From JACMJL01 sp963791805 (lineage in GTDB: Bacteria > Bacillota > Clostridia > Clostridiales > Clostridiaceae): a stretch of DNA of 64,000 nt. Both the position numbers and the translations under genes were made by a program. Where the stretch lies: positions 1,302,001-1,366,000 of the forward strand of contig CAWBTU010000006.1 in assembly GCA_963791805.1 (NCBI GenBank), written 5' to 3'. Within the stretch, counting starts at the first letter, position 1. Each line of letters begins with the position of its first letter. The notes beneath the pieces were generated by a model. That model was not told the DNA's origin and did no database searches. It saw only the letters and a program-made list of their open reading frames with translations. This document shows positions 44,370 to 53,658 of the stretch, piece after piece.

Positions 44370-44936
44370 TTAATAATTAGATTTAGCATTTTGTGATATT
44401 ATATAGATTTTACTAACTATTGCTTTGGCAGCTAGTGCCATGCCAGTATAGATGGGGAATCCATAGTAGAATTTCCATATTAACAATTGATATACATCTA
44501 ACCAAATAAAAATGGGTTCGAATACAAAACAAAACACCCCTGACATAATAAGGGTAGCTATAATAAAGCTTCTCCACTTGCTAAACAATTGATATATAAG
44601 AGAATATACAGATGGCATACAAGCAAGATCAATGGCTGTTATAGGAGGGAAAAGTGGAAATAAGTCTGTTTTATAGTCCCAAAGGGTTAACTCTTCACCT
44701 AATTCATCAAGTAATAGTATCACAATAGTAATTATGCTAATATATAATAAAATTTCTTTTAACCTTGACTTATCTACTAACTTCCACCAAAAGTATATAC
44801 AAACCATAAATAATGCAAGAAGTGTAAACCATCTAAAATGAAATACATCGTTTGATAACCACTCCTCATAACGTACTCTGAAAAGTTTTTTTTGCACCTC
44901 CACACTTGGACTAACACTTAGCAGAATTAAATTCAT
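44370..44936 (-). CDS. CBO0543-family membrane protein
   Basis: 188 residues. ATG 44936 follows GGGAGAGATAG; the upstream in-frame ATG at 44951 has no ribosome site. Contains the shared pattern RYEEWLSNDVFHFRWF and GEELTLWDYKTDLFPLFPP, with about five membrane spans. Closely resembles the next gene upstream (44960), so a tandem duplication. Confidence 0.65.
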   Translation of the reverse strand: MNLILLSVSPSVEVQKKLFRVRYEEWLSNDVFHFRWFTLLALFMVCIYFWWKLVDKSRLKEILLYISIITIVILLLDELGEELTLWDYKTDLFPLFPPITAIDLACMPSVYSLIYQLFSKWRSFIIATLIMSGVFCFVFEPIFIWLDVYQLLIWKFYYGFPIYTGMALAAKAIVSKIYIISQNAKSNY

Positions 44937-44959
44937 AACTATCTCTCCCATGAAAATTA

Positions 44960-45526
44960 TTATTGATTATTATTGTGTTTTTCATTAGTGGTACAAATTT
45001 TAATTACTAATACTCTTACGAATGAAGCAATTGCTATGTAAAAAGGGTAACTATAAATATATTTCCAACGAAGTAGCTGAAAGAGGCCACCTAAGGCGAG
45101 CAAAGGTTCTATTATAAAACAAATTGCTGCAGTTACTATAAATGTGGCACTAATAAAGCTTTTCCTTGTGTTAAAATTCTGATAAACAAGAGAATAAATT
45201 AAAGGTAAACTCGTTAAATTGAATGAAGTCAATGGTGGAAATATGGGGATTATATCTGTGGGATAATCCCATAGGGTTAATTCCTCTCCATATTCAAGTA
45301 ATCCAAGGACAAAAATGGTGCAAAGTAATGCATACAGACAAATTTCAGGTAGCCTAACTTTATCCAGCATTTTGTACCAAATAATCAGTGTCACAAAAAT
45401 TAAAAACAGGAGTATCCACCATTTTAAATGAAACACATCATGCTTCAACCATTCTTCGATGTGAAGGGCTGTTAAGCGGTTTTGTATTTCAACATCTTTA
45501 GGTATTTCAGAAATTAATGTAAACAT
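44960..45526 (-). CDS. CBO0543-family membrane protein
   Basis: 188 residues with about five membrane spans and the conserved IEEWLKHDVFHLKWW and GEELTLWDYPTDIIPIFPPL segments. AAGGAGCAACCTT precedes ATG 45526. Head of the three-gene minus-strand array; 23 bp separates it from the second copy, so they are likely cotranscribed. Function unknown. Confidence 0.68.
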   Translation of the reverse strand: MFTLISEIPKDVEIQNRLTALHIEEWLKHDVFHLKWWILLFLIFVTLIIWYKMLDKVRLPEICLYALLCTIFVLGLLEYGEELTLWDYPTDIIPIFPPLTSFNLTSLPLIYSLVYQNFNTRKSFISATFIVTAAICFIIEPLLALGGLFQLLRWKYIYSYPFYIAIASFVRVLVIKICTTNEKHNNNQ

Positions 45527-45706
45527 AAGGTTGCTCCTTGAAATATTATTAAAAATAGTATCTGATTAAGAGTGAAAAATATACTGGAAATTTTAATAGA
45601 ATGTAGTTTGAACTACTTGCAAAAAAATGAAACAGAATTTGTTGAGGCTGAAAAGTATAAGGAAATTGATGAATTTGGGTGTTGAAAATTTGAAAAGAAA
45701 AGTTAA

Positions 45707-45732
45707 GGAACAGCTTAAAAACAAGCTGTTCC
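45707..45732 (-). terminator. Terminator of the pyridoxamine-oxidase-like gene
   Basis: GGAACAGCTT / AAGCTGTTCC, perfect 10-bp stem, 6-nt loop; on the minus strand followed by TTAACTTTTC. Confidence 0.75.
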
Positions 45733-45748
45733 CTTACTAATTATGAAA

Positions 45749-46144
45749 TTAAAGATTAATTGTCTTATTATCTCCACTCATTGAGTAAAAGTTAGCAACT
45801 GCATTTTCTAGATAGAAGATTTCAAACTTTCCATCACCTACAGAATACATATTCTTCAATGCTGGCATTATCTCAAGTGCCTTAGCTTGAACCTTATCAT
45901 TTGTACAGAATACTGCTTTGCCATTTAGACGTAACCACTTTAATTCCTTTGATGTTGAACAAATTTCAATATTTGGATTTGCCATTAGCTGAGCATAAAA
46001 TGGTTTTGTGTTGCTTGTACCAAAGCAAAGCTTACCTTCAAATTCCATTACGAAACTAAAAGGACGAACCTTTGGTTGGTCACCATCAATTGTGGAAACA
46101 TAAAATATGCCACACTCATTAAGAAACTGTAAAACTTCATTCAT
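45749..46144 (-). CDS. Pyridoxamine 5'-phosphate oxidase family (flavin-binding) protein
   Basis: 131 residues, the small FMN-binding split-barrel fold: MNEVLQFLNECGIFYVSTIDGDQPKVRPF at the start, FGTSNTKPFYAQLMANPNIEI, and WLRLNGKAVF. Solitary members bind FMN or F420-like cofactors, often in general stress or reductive detoxification; the substrate is not known. It is transcribed divergently from the HxlR-GNAT regulator gene at 46274, a common regulator-target layout. Confidence 0.85.
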   Translation of the reverse strand: MNEVLQFLNECGIFYVSTIDGDQPKVRPFSFVMEFEGKLCFGTSNTKPFYAQLMANPNIEICSTSKELKWLRLNGKAVFCTNDKVQAKALEIMPALKNMYSVGDGKFEIFYLENAVANFYSMSGDNKTINL

Positions 46145-46273
46145 AGTAAAACCTCCATATGCATAATTGCATTTATTATTCCTTATAGTATAATTATATA
46201 AATAGATAATAAAATAACAAGTATGCAGTTATTTGTTACTAAGTAAGTATTTTGTGAGTATTGGAGATATAGA

Positions 46274-47137
46274 ATGAAAGATATAATAACTTTTTCAATA
46301 GAAAATGATTTTTGTCCTGTTGCAAATGCCTTAAAGGTTATTGAAGGCAAGTGGAAACTGCCTATTCTTTGGGTACTTTCTAAAAATGGTACACTTCGTT
46401 ATAATGAATTAAAAAAAGGCGTTTCAGGAATAACCAATATGATGCTGACAAGCTCATTAAAGGAGCTTGAGCAAAGTGGACTTGTTAACAGAGTGCAGTA
46501 CAATGAAATACCACCACGTGTTGATTATTCATTATCCAAATCTGGACAAAATCTTTTGCCAGTGCTTGATGAATTGGCAAGATGGGGAGAGGGATTAATT
46601 AAACGAAGTGAAATTGAAGAAACAGAAAGATTAAAATTAGTTCCATTACAATCAAAGCACCTTGCGTTATCACTAGAGGATTATGGGAAAATGCAAAGTG
46701 ATTTGGGATTAAGAATCTCTAAAACAATTCTTGATGAAGGAATGCAATACGCCATGAAAGTACGGCTAAGAAAAGTACTTGAAGATACTCAAAATTATTT
46801 ATGGTTAACTAATTGGGCTATAGTTCATAAAGAAGAAAATGTAATAATTGGTTTTATAATGATAAAAGGCTATCCTAATGAAAATGGAGAAGTAATAGTT
46901 GGATATGGCATTGACGAGGATAAATATAGAAGGAATGGATATGCTACTGAAGCATTAAAAGGACTAACTAAATGGATTTTTGAAAATCCCAAAGCAATGT
47001 GCATCATCGCAGATACTGAAAAAACAAATATACCCTCTCATAAAGTGTTACAGAAGGTTGGTGCTGTAAAATATAAAGAAACTGATGAATTGGTATGGTG
47101 GAAAATCGAAAAAAAATGTGGTATAGATTACTTATAA
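46274..47137 (+). CDS. HxlR-type regulator fused to a GNAT acetyltransferase domain
   Basis: 287 residues. Residues 1-105 are a complete HxlR winged helix (CPVANALKVIEGKWKLPILW, GITNMMLTSSLKELEQSGLV, PRVDYSLSKSG). From about 118 a RimJ/RimL-like GNAT domain follows (RLKLVPLQSKHLALSL, IGYGIDEDKYRRNGYATEAL with acetyl-CoA-binding RRxGYA, IADTEKTNIPSHKVLQKVGA). HxlR proteins are normally ~110 residues with no enzyme domain. The fusion is in frame without any junction flaw. It is divergent from the flavin protein gene and probably controls it. Confidence 0.85.
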   Translation: MKDIITFSIENDFCPVANALKVIEGKWKLPILWVLSKNGTLRYNELKKGVSGITNMMLTSSLKELEQSGLVNRVQYNEIPPRVDYSLSKSGQNLLPVLDELARWGEGLIKRSEIEETERLKLVPLQSKHLALSLEDYGKMQSDLGLRISKTILDEGMQYAMKVRLRKVLEDTQNYLWLTNWAIVHKEENVIIGFIMIKGYPNENGEVIVGYGIDEDKYRRNGYATEALKGLTKWIFENPKAMCIIADTEKTNIPSHKVLQKVGAVKYKETDELVWWKIEKKCGIDYL

Positions 47138-47293
47138 ATAATGGAACAGTTTTTGAAGCAAAATGAATTTTGTTAATAGAAAATTGATTATGATTAATGC
47201 AAGGCCACTGACTTTCTTCTGGTGGAAATTCACCCATAGATGCCCTATAGAATAACCTATTAATGTAGAAATTTTATTAATGGAGGTATTTTC

Positions 47294-48106
47294 GTGGGAT
47301 ATTATGTTCAAGTAGAACAAAATGTAAAAATTTATGTAGAGGATCTTAATCCAGAGGGTAAGAGGACAATCTTATTTTTACACGGTTGGCCTGGAAGTCA
47401 TAAGTTGTTTGAGTATCAGTTTGATCAGTTATCAAAGATGGGCTACAGATGCATAGGAATAGACACTAGAGGCTTTGGAGACTCAGATAAGCCTTGTGGA
47501 GGTTATGATTATAATCGATTGTCCGACGATGTAAGATGTGTAGTAAATGCGCTGAATTTATATGATTTTACACTGGCAGGCCATTCAACTGGAGGAGCTA
47601 TTGGTATTAGATACATGTCTAGGCACAAGGAACATGGGGTTTCAAAACTTGCACTTATTGCAGCAGCGGCCCCTAGTCTTGTTAAGCGTACAAATTTCCC
47701 ATATGGTTTAGAAAAAGTAGATGTAATCAAAATTATACAGGGAACATATACGGATCGTCCTAAAATGCTAAGGGATTTTGGTGACACATTTTTCTTTAAG
47801 CATATAACTACGGCATTCTCAGATTGGTTCTTTCAATTAGGATTGCAGGCAGCAGGGTGGGCAACTGCTGCCGTGGCGAATACCTGGATAAATGAAGTGC
47901 TTTTTTCTGATCTAGGAACAATAAATGTTCCAACCTTAATTATTCATGGTATACATGATAAAGTTGTTCCATTTTCACTGGCTGAAGTACAAAAACAAGG
48001 AATTAAAAATTCAAAACTTGTACCATTTATGTACAGTGGTCATGGGTCCTTTTATGATGAGCGAGATAAATTTAATGAAGAATTGATGAAGTTTATTGAA
48101 AAATAA
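47294..48106 (+). CDS. Alpha/beta hydrolase (chloroperoxidase-like)
   Basis: 270 residues. Oxyanion motif HGWPGS (about residue 30), nucleophile elbow GHSTGG (Ser near 98), catalytic Asp in GIHDKVVP, His in YSGHGSF near 250. Similar to non-haem haloperoxidase/esterase-type hydrolases; no substrate can be named. GTG start at 47294 behind GGAGGT. Confidence 0.85.
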   Translation: MGYYVQVEQNVKIYVEDLNPEGKRTILFLHGWPGSHKLFEYQFDQLSKMGYRCIGIDTRGFGDSDKPCGGYDYNRLSDDVRCVVNALNLYDFTLAGHSTGGAIGIRYMSRHKEHGVSKLALIAAAAPSLVKRTNFPYGLEKVDVIKIIQGTYTDRPKMLRDFGDTFFFKHITTAFSDWFFQLGLQAAGWATAAVANTWINEVLFSDLGTINVPTLIIHGIHDKVVPFSLAEVQKQGIKNSKLVPFMYSGHGSFYDERDKFNEELMKFIEK

Positions 48107-48147
48107 AATGTGGGTTCGGGTCATTTACAGATGGCTGTTCTAATTTA

Positions 48148-48302
48148 GTTTAGAGAAGGATATATATTCTTTAATTATTGATATACAAGGTAGACTTGTA
48201 ACTAACGCAAATGATGTATATACAAAAACATATAAAAGCTTAACTGGCATCATCGAGGATAAGGCTAAATATATTGCGTCTCTAGAAAACCTGCTAAAAT
48301 AA
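48148..48302 (+). pseudogene. Truncated second copy of the 42892-43359 gene
   Basis: The last ~50 codons of the helical protein at 42892 recur here with a few changes (SLEKDIYSLIIDIQGRLVTN, then NDVYTKTYKSLTGIIEDKAK). The 5' portion and start are missing. The first divergence point lies near 48148. Confidence 0.7.
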
Positions 48303-48319
48303 ATTTTCATAATTGTACA

Positions 48320-48382
48320 GTGTACCCTATAAGATAGATGTTTTATTTATTCTCTATCTTATATAGTACACTTTATTATTTT
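48320..48382 (+). terminator. Terminator downstream of the truncated copy
   Basis: GTGTACCCTATAAGATA / TATCTTATATAGTACAC stem, then TTTATTATTTT. Confidence 0.75.
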
Positions 48383-48466
48383 AATTTTTATATAGAAATT
48401 GGAATAACGAGAACTAGGGCATAGAACATTTCGTTATAAAATTAAATTTCATACAAAACAGAGTAC

Positions 48467-48510
48467 AATTTGTTTTGTATAAAGTTATTACTCTATAAGA
48501 TGGAGAATTA
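48467..48510 (+). repeat. ~43-bp imperfect direct repeat, copy 1
   Basis: CAATTTGTTTTGTATAAAGT followed by TATTACTCTATAAGATGGAG; nearly the same run recurs at 50380-50422. No gene immediately follows this copy. Confidence 0.6.
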
Positions 48511-48636
48511 CAACGAGCCTATCTTAAAGGTCTTTAGTAATTGAATAATATGGTGTGAAAAAACAAAGATTCATACTATATTTTACATAAAAAGTGGTAA
48601 ATGTATATAAGAAAATGTATAATCATAATTAGCTAG

Positions 48637-48813
48637 TTAATAACGGCAAGAAATGAAACTAAAATTGCTATAAATAAAGATATAAAACCTTATGGGTCAA
48701 TTCAAATTAATGGAGAAATATGCATTGATACAAAGAGATTACCCATGGAGAATATAGGAAATCTAATTACTGATATAAAAGTTTTAACGGAGGAAACGGT
48801 AAAAATTAAATAG
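48637..48813 (+). pseudogene. Coding-like fragment, origin unknown
   Basis: An open frame of 58 codons without start reads TARNETKIAINKDIKPYGSI and then NGEICIDTKRLPMEN, ending EETVKIK. Looks like the C-terminal end of a lost gene; no family recognised. The repeat copy 1 lies 127 bp upstream. Confidence 0.3.
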
Positions 48814-48852
48814 TAAAAATATATGGTAAAAAAATAAACATGAGGTGAGAAG

Positions 48853-49458
48853 ATGTTAAAGCAGTGGAAGGTTGGAATACTACTTTTTAATGAAGTGGAG
48901 GTATTAGATTTTGCAGGTCCATTTGAAGTTTTTTCAATTACTACATACACAGATTCTAAGAAAAAGCCATTCAAAGTAAATACCATTGCCCAAACCAAAA
49001 ACTTAATAAATGCACGTAATGGACTAAAGATTCAACCTGATTACGATTTTTATGATGCACCACAATTTGATATTCTAATTATACCTGGTGGGTATGGAGC
49101 AGAAGAAATTGAAATTCATAATCCTAAAGTTCTAGACTGGATTAAAAATAGCATTAATAGTGTTCATATAATAGCTTCTGTATGTACGGGAGCGTTTTTA
49201 TTAGCAGAAGCCAAGTTGTAAGATGGCAAACAAGCTACAACACATTGGATGGATATTGATAGGTTTGAAAAAGAATATGGCAAAGTTAAGGTTCAGCGAA
49301 ATGTTAAGTTCGTAGATGAAACCTCAATCATTACATCAGGTGGTGTATCGGCAGGAATTAATATGTCATTTCATATTGTTAAAAGGCTTATAGGTGAAGA
49401 GATAGCTATTGTTACTGCTAGAAGGATGGAGTATGCCATTGATGCTTACAGCATTTAA
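48853..49458 (+). pseudogene. DJ-1/PfpI-family protein with in-frame TAA
   Basis: About 202 codons of the isonitrile-hydratase/AraC-type DJ-1 group: VGILLFNEVEVLDFAGPFEVF, IIPGGYGAEE, nucleophile elbow SVCTGAFLLAEA (Cys near residue 117), then TAA at 49219. The frame continues DGKQATTHWMD, TSGGVSAGINMSFHIV to the end. The family norm is LLDGKxATTHW, so a TTA Leu to TAA change is the simplest explanation. The truncated product would keep the Cys but lose the C-terminal half. Confidence 0.85.
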
Positions 49459-49533
49459 ATAAATAGCACAAGTTTTATTTGAGATATTATAAAGATATAT
49501 TAATAACTTAATACTGTTGGAAGGAGTTAACTA

Positions 49534-50268
49534 ATGGCATTTATCATAAACAATAATGTGAAAATTAATTATAAAGTTGAAGGAGAAGGGGATTGTCTTG
49601 TTCTTCAACACGGATTATATGGTAGCTTAGAAGATTGGTACGAATATGGGTATGTTGATGCTTTAAAAAAAAGATTTAAATTGATTTTAATTGATGCTCG
49701 TGGACATGGCAAAAGTGACAAGCCACATATTTCTGAGGAATACTCATTATACCTTAGGGCACTTGATGTTATTATGGTTCTTGATGCAGAGAAAATTGAA
49801 AACTGCCATTACATGGGATATTCAATGGGCGGATGGATTTCCTTTGGATTGATGAATTGGTTTCCATCAAGAATTAACTCATTTATTCTTAGTTCAATTC
49901 ATCCATATGAAAATAATATGAATTCTATTCAGGAAGTATTAAATACAATTGATATATGGGTTCCTAAAAGTAGTATTTCTGATGAACGTAAACAGAGAAT
50001 TTTGCAAAATGATTCAGAAGCATTATGGGCATCAGTTCAAGATAAGCGAGAGGATAATACAGAAGCTTTAAGGAATATAGAAGTTCCATGTCTTGTGATT
50101 GCTGGAGAGGATGATGAAATTTTTACATCTGTAAAAGAAGGTTCTAAATTATCAAATAAGATTAAGTTTGTTCCAATCCCTAAAGCTGATCATATAAGTT
50201 CATTATCCATGAGTGTAGAAGTAATTATGCATATTCAAAATTTTTTAGATAGTTTTATTGTTAAATAA
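49534..50268 (+). CDS. Alpha/beta hydrolase
   Basis: 244 residues. Oxyanion motif QHGLYGS, nucleophile in GYSMGG (Ser about residue 96), catalytic Asp in GEDDEIFT and His in KADHISS. Cytosolic serine hydrolase, substrate unknown. AAGGAG ribosome site before ATG 49534. Different subgroup from the hydrolase at 47294. Confidence 0.82.
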   Translation: MAFIINNNVKINYKVEGEGDCLVLQHGLYGSLEDWYEYGYVDALKKRFKLILIDARGHGKSDKPHISEEYSLYLRALDVIMVLDAEKIENCHYMGYSMGGWISFGLMNWFPSRINSFILSSIHPYENNMNSIQEVLNTIDIWVPKSSISDERKQRILQNDSEALWASVQDKREDNTEALRNIEVPCLVIAGEDDEIFTSVKEGSKLSNKIKFVPIPKADHISSLSMSVEVIMHIQNFLDSFIVK

Positions 50269-50379
50269 CACTCTTGAGAGAGGAACTTCAAACGGAGCGG
50301 AAACAGAAATAGTTAACTTTTATGATTTCACATATAAAGGATGTGGATGACATCAAATTATACGAATAATTATAATAGC

Positions 50380-50422
50380 ACAATTTGTTTTTATAAACGT
50401 ATTACCCTATAAGATGGAGAAT
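50380..50422 (+). repeat. ~43-bp imperfect direct repeat, copy 2
   Basis: Counterpart of 48467-48510, with CTATAAGATGGAGAATT identical. This copy sits directly upstream of the broken lipoprotein gene at 50443, so it may be that gene's promoter/leader. Confidence 0.6.
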
Positions 50423-50442
50423 TTTTTTAGGAGGTGTCATTT

Positions 50443-51029
50443 ATGACGCAAAGAAAATTTCAATTAACAATTACAGGTATTATTTTTGATTCTTGCAATT
50501 GTTGGTTGTAGTTCAAAACAAGCTAGCAAAACAAACAATGCTAAAGAGTCAGAGAAAAGCACTATTATGGGACTATGGAGAACGGTGCCATTCAGTCTTC
50601 TACTGATCCTTATGAAGATCGTGCGAAGCTTGAAATAGAAAATGGAAAGGATACTTATACATATACTTTATTTTCTAAGAAGTTAGCGAATTATGTCCTC
50701 AAAACAGCTGACAAAGATATGCCTTCTACCGTTGAGTTTTCACATACTCCTGATACTATAAGACCTGGTGAAATCATCACAATTTTTGGTGATGGGAGTA
50801 CTGAAAATTCATTGAGATCTATATTTCTGATGGTAATTCAGCAAGCAACGAAAACTACCTTATCGCAAAAGTACCAAACACTTTTTGTGCTTGAAAATGG
50901 GAGGGTACAATTAACTGTAGAACAATTAGGACCTTAGATGGCAAGGACATGAAATTAACAAGAAACTTATACTATTTTGGAGCAAAGGTTGAAGGAGGAG
51001 GAACATTAGATTTAATTGGGAGTGAATAA
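50443..51029 (+). pseudogene. Lipoprotein gene with several frameshifts
   Basis: AGGAGGTG precedes ATG 50443 (MTQRKFQLTIT). A shift leads to LILAIVGCSSKQASK, a clear lipobox, then to ENGAIQSSTDPYEDRAKLEI, then to YISDGNSASNENYLIAKVPN, and finally YYFGAKVEGGGTLDLIGSE. At least three frame changes make it a dead gene. The parent was a secreted lipoprotein of about 190 residues of unknown function. Confidence 0.7.
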
Positions 51030-51048
51030 AGCCTTTAGGAGGAATTTT

Positions 51049-51465
51049 ATGTTAGAAGAATTAATAAAACAGGGTTTTGGTGAAGGTGAAGACTTGAACT
51101 GTGCAGAAAAGGTGCTGCAAGGAGCTAATATTGCATATGGTCTGGGTTTAGATAAAGAAGCTCTAAAACTCGCTGCTGGATTTGGTGGAGGAATGGCCAT
51201 AGGTGATAAATGTGGTGCGTTGACGGCTGCTATTATGGTTCTTGGTAAATTATTTGTTAATGACAGGGCACATGAAAGTACACGGATGAAGGAGCTAACA
51301 AAGGAATTATTTGAAAAGTATACTCTGGAAATGGGAGCAATTGATTGTACTCCGCTAAAGGAAAAGTATGCTACTAAAGAGCTTAAATGTAGAGAAGTAA
51401 TTATTAAAGCAGCAAAGGTATTAGATGGTATAGTGGAAAGGGAATTAGAATACAGAAATAAATGA
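51049..51465 (+). CDS. C_GCAxxG_C_C-type cysteine-rich protein
   Basis: About 138 residues with the family's cysteine pattern: DLNCAEKVL, GFGGGMAIGDKCGALTAAIMVLG, GAIDCTPLKE, KCREVI. Members are thought to be redox or metal-binding proteins; a partner is not evident. ATG 51049 follows TAGGAGGAA. Possibly follows the broken lipoprotein in one transcript. Confidence 0.85.
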   Translation: MLEELIKQGFGEGEDLNCAEKVLQGANIAYGLGLDKEALKLAAGFGGGMAIGDKCGALTAAIMVLGKLFVNDRAHESTRMKELTKELFEKYTLEMGAIDCTPLKEKYATKELKCREVIIKAAKVLDGIVERELEYRNK

Positions 51466-51574
51466 TTTTGCGAAGACTCTAAAAATTTAATATAGAATAT
51501 TTAAGGTGTCGCTTTTTTCAATATTGAATTCTGCGGCATTTTTCTGTGCCTCAATATAGTGAAAAGAAAAAACA

Positions 51575-51594
51575 AGCAGGCATAACTGCCTGCT
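51575..51594 (-). terminator. Terminator oriented on the minus strand
   Basis: AGCAGGCA-TAAC-TGCCTGCT; on the minus strand the stem is followed by TGTTTTTTCTTTTC. No minus-strand gene lies to its right, so it could end an unannotated small or antisense RNA starting in 51600-51760. Confidence 0.5.
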
Positions 51595-51763
51595 AATTAC
51601 TTCATAATCAATATTGATTTTTAATTACATTCATGATACATTATAAGGTACTACGATATTTATACATATAAAAACAACATTATAATTTATATTAAAATCA
51701 TAGCACGTATTTACTTGCGTGTCAATAGGCTTTAAAAAAATATTTAATTTGAGGTGATATTGT

Positions 51764-52267
51764 ATGCCCTTTGAACTAATGACCTTTACTTCTTCAATTA
51801 TACAAAAACAGGCTGCAAATGAAATCGAAAAATGTAATGAAATTACGACTAATTATGGACTTGTTTTGACTCATCAGCAAGCAGTTGAATTGATTGAAAC
51901 TCGTACTTATGCTTTAAACGTAAATGGACGTATTGAGTTTGGAGGAGGTGTTATTGACAAAATTATAAAAGAATTCTGTGACTCTCCATATATTTCAATG
52001 CACAATTATACGGATATTTTGCATGAATTGATAGAAATGTTTTACTATTATAAAAATGAAACACTTGACTTATTCAGTGATGATGAATTGATAAAATTTA
52101 TGAAAGATGCATTTGACGGAGTATGTCAGGGTTCTCTTGAACTACTTTCTGGTCGAGAACTTGCCAGAATGGCTCGTAATTTACGATATGGGTATGAACC
52201 AGATTATTCCGAAGAAAATATTATAGAGTTAGATGAAGACGAGGAGGATGAATATGGGGAATATTGA
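51764..52267 (+). CDS. DUF6323-family protein
   Basis: 167 residues. N-terminal FTSSIIQKQAANEIEKCNEITT, middle LTHQQAVELIETRTYALNVNGRIEFGGG, and GSLELLSGRELARMARNLRYGY near the end; acidic tail (IELDEDEEDEYGEY). In clostridia such proteins are encoded next to DUF6179 proteins, as here. Function unknown. GAGGTG ribosome site. Confidence 0.65.
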   Translation: MPFELMTFTSSIIQKQAANEIEKCNEITTNYGLVLTHQQAVELIETRTYALNVNGRIEFGGGVIDKIIKEFCDSPYISMHNYTDILHELIEMFYYYKNETLDLFSDDELIKFMKDAFDGVCQGSLELLSGRELARMARNLRYGYEPDYSEENIIELDEDEEDEYGEY

Positions 52268-53618
52268 AAAAATAAGTAGTATAGATAGAAGCAAACTGGA
52301 TGAAGAATTCTATTTCCAGTCGCTATTAGAGGAAGCCTATAGCTGTAAAATGCTGCTTGATACTGATATTGAAAAAATACAATTTGAGTGTATTGAGCTT
52401 TTAGCTTATAAAACAGAACGTTACAACAGCGGAGATAGTAGTTCAATTCCTATAGAAATTGCAGAAAGCATTATGAAATCAAATCTATATACTATAGGAA
52501 TTTGCCTCAAATCTTTTGATTGTGCTGACGATGCGTTGAAAACATTGAAAGATACGAAAATACTTGACTTGTACAATAAGGGGAGAAAATGCATTGATAG
52601 TAAACTGAAAACTGCGAACCACATTTTTACAATGGTAATGCAAAATAAACTAGATACATATAATCACACTTACAATGACACTATTATAGGTGGTATAAAA
52701 GGCTTTTTCAAAATATACAATCCTGATTACGAAGCCCAAGAAATTCATATAACAGCTGATTATCCTCTTTGCAATCCAATAGAAAATTTAGTGGGTATTG
52801 AGTTTATTCAAAGATATTTAGAAGCCATATATTATGAGAATATGTTTTGTAGCTACTTTTCTTCTGAGGATATCCATCATCTGCTTTCTGGGTACGATGA
52901 AGGGTATCGGAGTTTAATAATCAATATATTTGAGCAGATATTAACTAATGGAATCGGTTGTAAACTTGCAGGAATTGCTGCAAAAGGATTAAATATTTCC
53001 GAGGCGGAAATAGAGTGCTTGAATAGGATCCTATCTGAGAAATCCAAAGCTGACCTTGCGAAGATGATTTTAGATGCAAATAAAGATCTTCAAGATGAGT
53101 TTTCTATTAAAGATATTTCTCTGGAGCATTATATGGAGAAGAGTTTGCCGAAAATTATATCAAATGTTTATCATGGGGTAAAAGAAGATATGCTTGATAA
53201 AGTATTTATTGCATTAAAGTATCCTGAACTGAATCCTAAGATTAATTTTTCCTTCGGTAAAAAAATGGATGATGAGCAATACCGCAATATTATTGAAGAA
53301 ATTAGGCAGTGCCGATTTACATCTGATAAAATTGCAATTATTAAAGATAAGATACACTCACTTGCTGATCTTGAGGATTTATTAATTGATGCGGAACTAA
53401 CTTCAAGGGAAGTTACATCAATAATGAATGAACTTGAAATTGTAGAAATTGCAGCGCTGGCAAAGAGACATCCTTTTAAACCTGATATTGAAGCGGTAGA
53501 CTTAAGTGAGTCTGAACAAGAATTTCGCCTGTGCCTACACAATTACATTTTAGGGCAGTCCTTAGAGTGGCAAAATTGGGTTTTAAAGTCTACCAGCTTG
53601 ATGGATGATGACGACTAA
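52254..53618 (+). CDS. DUF6179-family protein
   Basis: 454 residues, predicted largely helical, no membrane segment, no enzyme motif recognised (SIDRSKLDEEFYFQSLLEEA at the start, CLHNYILGQSLEWQNWVLKS at the end). The ATG at 52254 lies inside the end of the DUF6323 gene, and its GGAGG site is part of that gene's acidic tail codons; the 14-bp overlap implies coupled translation and probably a complex. Unknown function. Confidence 0.65.
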   Translation: MGNIEKISSIDRSKLDEEFYFQSLLEEAYSCKMLLDTDIEKIQFECIELLAYKTERYNSGDSSSIPIEIAESIMKSNLYTIGICLKSFDCADDALKTLKDTKILDLYNKGRKCIDSKLKTANHIFTMVMQNKLDTYNHTYNDTIIGGIKGFFKIYNPDYEAQEIHITADYPLCNPIENLVGIEFIQRYLEAIYYENMFCSYFSSEDIHHLLSGYDEGYRSLIINIFEQILTNGIGCKLAGIAAKGLNISEAEIECLNRILSEKSKADLAKMILDANKDLQDEFSIKDISLEHYMEKSLPKIISNVYHGVKEDMLDKVFIALKYPELNPKINFSFGKKMDDEQYRNIIEEIRQCRFTSDKIAIIKDKIHSLADLEDLLIDAELTSREVTSIMNELEIVEIAALAKRHPFKPDIEAVDLSESEQEFRLCLHNYILGQSLEWQNWVLKSTSLMDDDD

Positions 53619-53658
53619 TAGTGAACATGATTTAAATTATTGTATCACAGAAAGGAAA

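Noticed and set aside
45580..45700. Short open frames downstream of the pyridoxamine-oxidase-like gene
   Set aside because: Several brief competing frames, no ribosome site, no recognisable protein pattern.
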